This document shows, in pieces, positions 25,983-32,721 of a stretch of 64,000 nucleotides of DNA; positions within the stretch are counted from its first letter, which is position 1, and each line of letters begins with the position of its first letter. The notes under the pieces were generated by a model. It made no database searches. It worked only from the letters and a program-made list of their open reading frames with translations, and had not been told where the DNA came from. Source of the DNA: an uncultured Clostridium sp. (GTDB taxonomy: Bacteria; Bacillota; Clostridia; TANB77; CAG-508). Made by a program: the position numbers and the translations under genes. The stretch spans positions 294,802-358,801 of the forward strand of contig CANOVB010000001.1 of NCBI GenBank assembly GCA_947570695.1, given 5' to 3'.

Positions 25983-27080
25983 ATGGAAGAAAACAAATCA
26001 AAAAGAGGAATAATTTTAGCTTTATTATTAATTATATTAATAGTATTTATAGGTTCTGGAATTGCAGGAGTAATATGGTATACAGGAAATTTGAAACCAG
26101 TAAGTAGTAGTAAGAAAATAATAGAAGTTGAAATAACAGAAGGAATGGGAATAACTCGTATTGCTAAAGAATTGGAAGATAAGGGAGTTATTAAAAGTGC
26201 TGATGTAATGAAAATATATGCTAAAATTAATAAAATCGGAAACCTTCAAGCCGGAAAGTATGAACTAGATAGTAGTGAAGATATGCCAGCAGTACTTGCA
26301 CATATTTCTGGTGGAGATATTATAAATAATGAAATAAAAATTACATTTATAGAAGGCAAAAATATGAGATGGATAGCAAAAACAATAGCAGAAAAAACAA
26401 ATAATACAGAAGAAGATGTGTTTGCTATTTTAGAAGATGAAGATTATATTGATTCCTTAATAGAAAAATATTGGTTTTTAACAGATGAAATAAAAGATGA
26501 AAGAATATATTATCCATTAGAAGGATATTTATTACCAGACACATATATTTTTGAGAATAGAGAAGTACCTGTTAAAACAATTTTTGGTGTAATATTAAAT
26601 TATACAGAAAAATTTTTAAATGGATATAAAGAAGAATTAGAAAATAGTAATTTAACAATTCATCAAATACTTACACTTGCATCACTTGCAGAATTAGAAG
26701 GAAAATCAACTGAAGATAGAGCAGAAATAATTGGAGTATTTTTAAATAGAATAAATAAGAGAATGAGTTTAGGAAGTGATGTTACTACTTATTATGCTTT
26801 TAAAGTGGATATGGGAGAAAGAGATTTAACAGCAAAAGAGTTAAATACAGAAAATCCATATAATACAAGAGGTCCAAATATGGTTGGGAAAATTCCAGTA
26901 GGTCCTATTGCTAATCCAAGTAAATCAGCTATTGAAGCTACCTTAAATTATAAAGAAACAGATGCAATGTATTTTGTTGCTGATAAAAATGGAAAAGTAT
27001 ATTTTACAAAATCAAGTGAAGAGCATAATAAAATAATTAAAAAACTAAAAAATGAAGGACTATGGTATGTATATGAGTAA
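25983..27080 (+). CDS. mltG: endolytic murein transglycosylase MltG
   Basis: 365 residues. One N-terminal membrane segment (about 11-33), a LysM-like region (EITEGMGITRIAKELEDKGVI) and the YceG catalytic domain with the conserved Glu in LASLAELEGKS, NRI-rich helix and the RGPNMVGKIPVGPIANPS loop. It cuts nascent glycan strands at the membrane. Translationally linked to the upstream SH3/GH18-like protein. Confidence 0.94.
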   Translation: MEENKSKRGIILALLLIILIVFIGSGIAGVIWYTGNLKPVSSSKKIIEVEITEGMGITRIAKELEDKGVIKSADVMKIYAKINKIGNLQAGKYELDSSEDMPAVLAHISGGDIINNEIKITFIEGKNMRWIAKTIAEKTNNTEEDVFAILEDEDYIDSLIEKYWFLTDEIKDERIYYPLEGYLLPDTYIFENREVPVKTIFGVILNYTEKFLNGYKEELENSNLTIHQILTLASLAELEGKSTEDRAEIIGVFLNRINKRMSLGSDVTTYYAFKVDMGERDLTAKELNTENPYNTRGPNMVGKIPVGPIANPSKSAIEATLNYKETDAMYFVADKNGKVYFTKSSEEHNKIIKKLKNEGLWYVYE

Positions 27081-27087
27081 TCATGTA

Positions 27088-27116
27088 TTGACAAATTATT
27101 TTTAAACATATAAAAT
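27088..27116 (+). promoter_or_regulatory. promoter of the zinc-ribbon/PH genes
   Basis: TTGACA (27088-27093), a 17-bp spacer and TAAAAT (27111-27116). Confidence 0.8.
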
Positions 27117-27150
27117 AATTTATATTTTGTAATTAAGGGGGTTTTTAATT

Positions 27151-27729
27151 ATGTTTTGCGAAAAATGTGGAACAAAATTACCAGATGATGCATCATTTTG
27201 CACAAACTGTGGTGCAAGCATTAATGATGGAGAATCAAAAACAAAGGAGAAAGTAGAAGATAATGAAGTACAATTAAATGTAAAACCTACATTTAAATTA
27301 GGTTACATGATATTACCTTACATATTAACTTATGTTATTTTATTTGCTTGTATTGCATTACCTTTTATTGCAATGGATGGTGGAGCAGCAACATTAGGAG
27401 TATCAGTAATAATATTTTTAATAATGGCTGTTATATTTGCTATATCAACTTTCTTTACTAAAAAGCAATATGCTAACTATTCTTATGATTTTTATAGAAC
27501 AAAAGTTGTATATAGAGATAGCTTTTTAAATCTTTCAGAAAAAGAAGTTAAATATAAATACATAAGAGAAGCTACAATGCGTCAGACAATATTTCAAAGA
27601 ATGTTTAATATTGGTACTATAATTCTATTTACAAATGCAGAAACAGGCGTTGGAAATGGAATTTCTATAGTAAATGTTGAGAATGTTCAAGAAGTATATA
27701 AAAATATAAAACAAACTATAGATGTATAA
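27151..27729 (+). CDS. zinc-ribbon membrane protein with a PH-like domain, copy 1
   Basis: 192 residues. N-terminal zinc ribbon CEKCGTKLPDDASFCTNCG, a polar linker, two membrane segments (about 50-105) and a C-terminal bacterial PH-like (bPH2) domain (TKVVYRDSFLNLSEKEVKYKYIREATM...). The 3' neighbour has the same design. Role unknown; zinc-ribbon/bPH2 proteins are common, uncharacterised membrane proteins of Clostridia. AAGGGGG precedes the start. Confidence 0.75.
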   Translation: MFCEKCGTKLPDDASFCTNCGASINDGESKTKEKVEDNEVQLNVKPTFKLGYMILPYILTYVILFACIALPFIAMDGGAATLGVSVIIFLIMAVIFAISTFFTKKQYANYSYDFYRTKVVYRDSFLNLSEKEVKYKYIREATMRQTIFQRMFNIGTIILFTNAETGVGNGISIVNVENVQEVYKNIKQTIDV

Positions 27730-27789
27730 TAGGAATTTTTTAAGTTTATTTAAAATAAATATGTAGTTAAAAATGTGGAGGAAAATAAA

Positions 27790-28422
27790 ATGTTTTGTAA
27801 AAATTGTGGAGCTGAGATTAGTGATGATGCTCAATTTTGCCCAAAATGTGGAGCATCAAGAACAGGAGATACTAAAAAATCAAATGAAGTTGTAGATGAT
27901 AATAAAGTACAATTTCAATTAAAACCAAAATTTAATTGGGGATATAAATTATTAGGTACATTAGGTGTTGTTTTAATATGGGTTATTATAATATTTTGTT
28001 ATTTAATAGAATCTATAGAAGAATTATTAATATTATTCCCATCAATACCAGTAATTGCATTAGCAATTATAATAATATATACAGCAGGAAAATTAATTTT
28101 TGAAAAAATGCAATATGATGATTTAGAATATAACTTTTATAAAACAAAAGCAGAATATAAAGACGGATTTTTAAATAAAGAAGAAAAAGAATTAAAATAT
28201 AAATACATAAGAGAAGTTACAATGACACAAAGTATTATTGAAAGAATATTCAGAATAGGAACTATAAGAATATTTACAAATGCAAGTAGTGGTGGGGCTT
28301 ATAATTCAAAACATAATAATATGTATGGAAAAAACGGATTAGCGATACATTGTGTTGAAAATGTAAAAGAACAATATCAAAAAGTAAAAGAAATAATAGA
28401 TGCTGGAACACCAGAAGACTAA
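27790..28422 (+). CDS. zinc-ribbon membrane protein with a PH-like domain, copy 2
   Basis: 210 residues from the ATG at 27790, with GGAGG upstream; an in-frame GTG at 27775 overlaps that site. Zinc ribbon CKNCGAEISDDAQFCPKCG, linker, two membrane segments and a PH-like domain (TKAEYKDGFLNKEEKELKYKYIREVTM). The last part is about half identical to copy 1, so this is a tandem duplication. Confidence 0.75.
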   Translation: MFCKNCGAEISDDAQFCPKCGASRTGDTKKSNEVVDDNKVQFQLKPKFNWGYKLLGTLGVVLIWVIIIFCYLIESIEELLILFPSIPVIALAIIIIYTAGKLIFEKMQYDDLEYNFYKTKAEYKDGFLNKEEKELKYKYIREVTMTQSIIERIFRIGTIRIFTNASSGGAYNSKHNNMYGKNGLAIHCVENVKEQYQKVKEIIDAGTPED

Positions 28423-28428
28423 TAAATA

Positions 28429-28472
28429 AAAATTCCATTATTAGATTAATCTAATAATGGAATTTTGGCTAT
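28429..28472 (+). terminator. perfect 19-bp palindrome, terminator of the zinc-ribbon genes
   Basis: AAAATTCCATTATTAGATT and its exact complement adjoin at 28447/28448 and end in TTTT. Confidence 0.75.
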
Positions 28473-28479
28473 ATTACAC

Positions 28480-28575
28480 GAACTTGTTTTTAAGTCCATA
28501 ATATAAAGTTTTCAGCAACTTTGCACAGAAAAGTTTTGCTTGACATATTAAATATTGTACAGTTTTGTTCCTTTT
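28480..28575 (+). repeat. dispersed repeat, partial copy
   Basis: The stretch ACAGAAAAGTTTTGCTTGACA-TATTAAATATTGTACAGTTTTGTTCC matches the 3' half of the repeat at 39250-39315 (GTAAAGTTTTG...TATTAAATATTGCCCACTTTTGTTCT) and the reverse copy at 1716. Confidence 0.45.
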
Positions 28576-28608
28576 GATGAATAAATATTTACATAATTTT
28601 TAAGAAAC

Positions 28609-28638
28609 TTGACAAAATAATAAAATATAGAGTATAAT
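28609..28638 (+). promoter_or_regulatory. promoter of aspS
   Basis: TTGACA (28609-28614), an 18-bp spacer and TATAAT (28633-28638). Confidence 0.85.
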
Positions 28639-28654
28639 TAATAATTATAGTAAT

Positions 28655-28892
28655 TGTTGCGTTGAAGATGAAAGCTAATTGAAACCATTTTACAGAGAAA
28701 AAATGCCACTGGCTGAGAGCATTTTAAATTAAATTCAATTTTAGTGAAACACATTGGAGCAATAAAAAAGTTGTAAAATTTATGAATGCAACTTTATTTA
28801 AAAGTGGAAAACGTAAAGTTTTCAATTAGGGTGGCACCGCGGAAGTATAGCTTTCGTCCCTGTAGTTTATCTACAGGAACGAAAGTTTTTTG
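28655..28892 (+). promoter_or_regulatory. T-box leader of aspS
   Basis: T-box signature AGGGTGGCACCGCGG at 28828-28842 and a strong terminator CTTTCGTCCCTGTAG/CTACAGGAACGAAAG with T6 (28851-28891). The 5' part (GTTGAAGATGAAAG, 28657 on) looks like the base of stem I. Uncharged tRNA would stabilise the antiterminator and raise aspS expression. The specifier triplet cannot be fixed by eye: AAC or CAC near 28748-28752 is visible but no clear GAC. Confidence 0.9.
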
Positions 28893-28967
28893 TTTTATAG
28901 AAATAGTAAAGTTATATTTTATTATTTACCAAAATTCCGTCCCTGTGAAAGAAAAGGAGTGGATACT

Positions 28968-30732
28968 ATGAAAGAAAACATTTACAGAACTTATACATGC
29001 GGAGATTTAAGAGAAAAGCATGTAGGACAAGAAATTAGGTTAGCAGGATGGATTGATACTACGAGAGATTTAGGAGGAGTTTTATTTATCGATTTAAGAG
29101 ATCAATATGGAGTTACACAAGTAGTAGTTTCAGGTGATGAGAAAAAAGTAGATTTTGCATCAAAAATACCAGTAGAATCAACTATATCTGTATCTCGGAA
29201 AAGTAAGATTAAGAGATGATGAAACAATAAACAGAAAACTTGAAACAGGAACAGTAGAATTATTTGCAGACAAAATAGAGATTTTAGGAAAAAGAACAAA
29301 AGGATTACCTTTTGAAATCGAAAATAATAGAAATGTTAGAGAAGATTTAAGATTAGAATATAGATTTTTGGATTTACGTGCAAGAAAAAATTTAGAGAAT
29401 TTAAAATTAAGAGCTGAGCTTATACAATTTTTAAGAAATCAAATGATAGAAGAAGGTTTTTTGGAGGTACAAACTCCAATTTTAACAAGTTCTTCTCCAG
29501 AAGGAGCAAGAGATTATTTAGTACCAAGTAGAATGTATCCTGGAAAATTTTATGCACTTCCACAAGCGCCACAACAATTTAAACAATTATTAATGGTTTC
29601 AGGAATAGATAAATATTTTCAAATAGCACCTTGTTTTAGAGATGAAGATGCAAGAGCAGATCGTTCCCCAGGAGAATTTTATCAATTAGATATGGAAATG
29701 GCTTTTAGCACTCAAGAAGATGTTTTTGAAGTTATGGAAAAGATAATTTATAATACTTTTAAAAAGTTTTCAGATAAAAAAGTAGCAGAATATCCTTTTC
29801 CAAGAATTCCTTACAATGAAGCTATGCTTAAATATGGTACAGATAAACCAGATTTGAGAAATCCTTTAGAAATAAAAGATGTGACAAATATATTTGAAAA
29901 ACTAGATATAAAAGTATTTAATGGAAAAATTGTAAGAACAATTACTCTTCCAAATGGTACAAATGCAACAAGAACTTTTTATGATGGTATGGTAGATTTT
30001 GCTATAGAAGAATGTAAGGCTAAAGGACTAGCTTGGCTTAAAGTGAATGATGATAGAAGTTTGCAAGGTCCTATAGCAAAATTAATCCCAGAAGAAGCAA
30101 GAGAAAGACTATTAACTCAAACTAATACAAAAGCTGGTGATAGTATTTTCTTTATTGCAGAACATAAAGGATTAGTTGAAAAGTTGGCAGGAGAAATTAG
30201 AAAAGAAATAGGAATAAGACAAAATTTAATTGATGATTCTGTTTATAAATTTTGTTGGATAGTAGACTTTCCAATGTATGAAATAGCAGATAACGGAAAA
30301 ATAGAATTTTGCCATAATCCATTTTCTATGCCACAAGGTGGATTAGAGGCTTTGAAAAGTAAAGAACCATTAGAAATTTTAGCATATCAATATGATATTG
30401 TATGTAATGGGATTGAACTTTCTTCTGGAGCAGTTAGAAATCATGATCCAGAAATAATGATTAAAGCTTTTGAAATAGCAGGATATACAAAGCAAGAGAT
30501 AGAAAATAGATTTTCAGCTTTATTTAATGCTTTTCATTTTGGAGCACCACCTCATGCTGGAATTGCGCCAGGTATTGATAGAATGTTAATGATTTTAACA
30601 GGAGAAGAAAGTATTAGAGAAGTTATTGCATTTCCAATGAATAGCAAAGCACAAGATTTATTAATGGGATCTCCAAGCTATGTTACTGATAGACAATTAA
30701 AAGATGTTCATATAAAACTAGATGTTAAATAA
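28968..30732 (+). CDS. aspS: aspartyl-tRNA synthetase, interrupted by a +1 shift at CGG 29196
   Basis: About 587 residues when joined, normal for bacterial AspRS. AAAGGAG precedes the ATG at 28968. The N-terminal OB domain ([22 protein letters not shown]) runs to an in-frame CGG at 29196-29198, after which the frame stops at 29219. Skipping the C reads GGA AAA GTA AGA, giving [12 protein letters not shown], the expected AspRS sequence. The class II core follows: [60 protein letters not shown] and GIAPGIDRM. It attaches Asp to tRNA-Asp. As the gene is essential, the break must be a sequence error or be bypassed during translation. Confidence 0.93.
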
Positions 30733-30765
30733 ATGGTATAATTTGGTAATTGAAAAAATTAGTAG

Positions 30766-30794
30766 TTGACAATGTGTGAAAATTGTGGTAAAAT
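30766..30794 (+). promoter_or_regulatory. promoter of the histidine-type transport operon
   Basis: TTGACA (30766-30771), a 17-bp spacer and TAAAAT (30789-30794). Both leader peptides lie downstream with no second clear promoter between them. Confidence 0.88.
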
Positions 30795-30828
30795 GAAACA
30801 CATAGAAATCAAAGGAGATTTATTTTTT

Positions 30829-30873
30829 ATGATAAAGATTTTAAAAGGTAACAAACATCATCATAGAAAATAG
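30829..30873 (+). CDS. His-rich leader peptide 1
   Basis: AAAGGAGA lies ten bases before an ATG that encodes MIKILKGNKHHHRK and a TAG. Three consecutive CAT codons (30856-30864) are the likely ribosome-stalling site when charged tRNA-His is scarce. The stop codon abuts the first attenuator arm, as in classic attenuator leaders. Confidence 0.82.
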   Translation: MIKILKGNKHHHRK

Positions 30874-30962
30874 CTTGTGTCAAATATTGAGGCACAAGCT
30901 TATGATGCTTGTGCCTTTAGTGTTTAAAGCCTTAAGGTACAAAACCTTAAGGCTATTTTTAT
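30873..30962 (+). promoter_or_regulatory. ribosome-mediated transcription attenuator 1
   Basis: Arms A GCTTGTGTC (30873-30881), B GGCACAAGC (30891-30899) and C GCTTGTGCC (30907-30915): B can pair with A or C. The terminator is AGCCTTAAGGT/ACCTTAAGGCT (30928-30954) with a T run. C (GTGCCTT, 30911-30917) can also pair with AAGGTAC (30934-30940) of the terminator. Thus A:B plus C:T1 would be read-through, and B:C plus the terminator hairpin would stop transcription. The pairings are seen; the logic is inferred. Confidence 0.78.
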
Positions 30963-30996
30963 TTAATAGAAAAAAATTAAAAAGGAGAAAAAAATT

Positions 30997-31041
30997 ATGA
31001 AAAAATTTTTAATAATAAATATACATCATCATAAAAAATAG
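30997..31041 (+). CDS. His-rich leader peptide 2
   Basis: AAAGGAGA precedes an ATG encoding MKKFLIINIHHHKK and a TAG. Three CAT codons again (31024-31032) sit two codons before the stop. The first nine residues differ from leader 1 while HHH-basic-Lys-stop is kept, as expected if only the histidines matter. Confidence 0.82.
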   Translation: MKKFLIINIHHHKK

Positions 31042-31128
31042 CTTGTGTCTAGATTAAGGCACAGGCTTAAAGATGCTTGTGCCTTTGAAGTTTAAAGACT
31101 TAGAGGTACAAACCTTTAAGTCTTTTTA
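31041..31128 (+). promoter_or_regulatory. ribosome-mediated transcription attenuator 2
   Basis: Same plan as attenuator 1: A (31041-31049), B GGCACAGGC (31058-31066), C GCTTGTGCC (31075-31083), terminator AGACTTAGAGGT/ACCTTTAAGTCT (31096-31123) with T5. GTGCCT (31079-31084) can pair with AGGTAC (31104-31109). The terminator stem has changed sequence but keeps pairing relative to copy 1. The stretch 31129-31251 that follows holds only AT-rich leader. Confidence 0.78.
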
Positions 31129-31251
31129 TATAATAAAAGATATTTATATTTGAATTTATAAAATACAAAATTCTATTAAATAAAATATGAGCAGACTTTC
31201 TTTGAGAAATAAACAGTTAAAAAATTAATTAAAATTTTAGGAGGATTTATT

Positions 31252-32046
31252 ATGAATAAGAAAATAATAATTTTAAGTGTAATTGTGATTATAGGAATAG
31301 TTATAGGAGTAATGTTTTTTAATACCAATGAAGAGAAAAATGAAGAAAATGTTTTTGTAATGGGATTAGATGATAGTTTTCCACCAATGGGATTTAGAAA
31401 TGAAAACAATGAAATAGTAGGATTTGATATAGATGTAGCTCAAGCTGTATGTGATAGACTAGGAATGAAATTAAAACTTCAACAAATATCATGGGCAGCA
31501 AAGGAGCAAGAGTTAAATTCTGGAAATATAGATTGCATATGGAATGGTTTTGCACTTAATGAAGAAAGAGCAGCAACAATGAACTTAACAGATCCTTATA
31601 TAAAAGGCGAATTATATTTTATATTAAAAAATGACAGTATAATAAAAAATCAAGAAGAATTAAGAGGTAAAAAGGTTGGAGTACAATCAGGCTCTGTTCA
31701 ACAATCGGATTTAGAAAAGTCAGATTTAGGAAAAAATATTGAAATAGTACAATATAGTGATTTTCTAACAGCATTTATGGATTTGGAAACAGGTGGTATT
31801 GATGCTGTATGTGCATCAAGTTTAATAGGTAATTACTTAATTACTTCAAAAAATAAAGATTTTATAACAATGGATTCAAGAGATATATCAACATCAAGAG
31901 GATGTGTAATAGCTTTTAAATTAGGTAATGATGAATTAAAAGATAAAATACAAAATACTTTGTATGAGTTAAAAAAAGATGGAACTTTAAAACAAATATC
32001 TGAGAAATGGTTTGGAAAAGATATGATACTAGTAGAGGAGAAATAA
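31252..32046 (+). CDS. amino-acid ABC transporter substrate-binding protein (probable histidine)
   Basis: 264 residues. The N-terminus is a membrane anchor (about 4-22) with no lipobox Cys. SBP family 3 features: MGLDDSFPPMGFRNENNEIVGFDIDVAQAVCDRLG, WNGFALNEERAATMNLTDPY and a C-terminal GTLKQISEKWFG. It captures a polar amino acid outside the cell. The His-codon leaders upstream and the dipeptidase downstream point to histidine; sequence alone does not fix the ligand. Confidence 0.9.
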   Translation: MNKKIIILSVIVIIGIVIGVMFFNTNEEKNEENVFVMGLDDSFPPMGFRNENNEIVGFDIDVAQAVCDRLGMKLKLQQISWAAKEQELNSGNIDCIWNGFALNEERAATMNLTDPYIKGELYFILKNDSIIKNQEELRGKKVGVQSGSVQQSDLEKSDLGKNIEIVQYSDFLTAFMDLETGGIDAVCASSLIGNYLITSKNKDFITMDSRDISTSRGCVIAFKLGNDELKDKIQNTLYELKKDGTLKQISEKWFGKDMILVEEK

Positions 32047-32049
32047 TTT

Positions 32050-32700
32050 ATGGGAATAGATGAAACAATAAATGTAACTAAAATTTTGTTTTCTGGAATT
32101 GGAGTGAGTTTAAAAATATTTATATTAACATTGATATTTTCTTTACCACTTGGAATTATTGTAGCACTAGCAAGAAACTCAAAATGTAAGTTAATTTCGG
32201 CTATTACAAAATCATATATTTTATTAATAAGGGGAACTCCAATAATGTTACAAATAATATTTGTATATTTTGCTCCATATTATATATTTAATATGACTTA
32301 TGACAGGTTTACAGCTATAATACTTGCATTTGTAATAAATTATGCAGCATATTTTTCTGAAATATTTAGAAGTGGAATAAATAGTATTCCAGAAGGACAA
32401 AGGGAAGCTGCATATACTTTGGGATTTAATAAATTTCAAACTTTTTTCTTAATAATTCTGCCACAAGTAGTAAAAGTAGTATTACCACCAGTTTCAAATG
32501 AAGTAATTTCTCTTTTAAAAACTACATCTTTAGCACAAATAATAGGAGTTACAGAAATGTTTGCATTAGCACAAAAACAGGCAAGTTATAATTTTTCCGT
32601 TATACCACTTTGCATAGCGGGAGCATATTATTTAATTTTAGTTTTTATGGTATCAGTAATATTTAGTAAATTAGAAAAGAAATTAGATTATTATAGCTAA
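32050..32700 (+). CDS. amino-acid ABC transporter permease (HisM/GlnP type)
   Basis: 216 residues, about five membrane segments. The EAA loop is intact (EGQREAAYTLGFNKFQTFFLIILPQ). Starts 3 bp after the binding-protein stop, with GAGGAGAAA as ribosome site. It forms the membrane channel, probably as a homodimer since no second permease is present. Confidence 0.93.
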   Translation: MGIDETINVTKILFSGIGVSLKIFILTLIFSLPLGIIVALARNSKCKLISAITKSYILLIRGTPIMLQIIFVYFAPYYIFNMTYDRFTAIILAFVINYAAYFSEIFRSGINSIPEGQREAAYTLGFNKFQTFFLIILPQVVKVVLPPVSNEVISLLKTTSLAQIIGVTEMFALAQKQASYNFSVIPLCIAGAYYLILVFMVSVIFSKLEKKLDYYS

Positions 32701-32721
32701 AATTATAAGTAGGAGGGAAAT

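Noticed and set aside
28968-30732. aspS as a simple pseudogene
   Set aside because: The downstream 500 codons are perfectly conserved in class II motifs, the T-box and promoter are intact, and the only defect is one base at a CGG.
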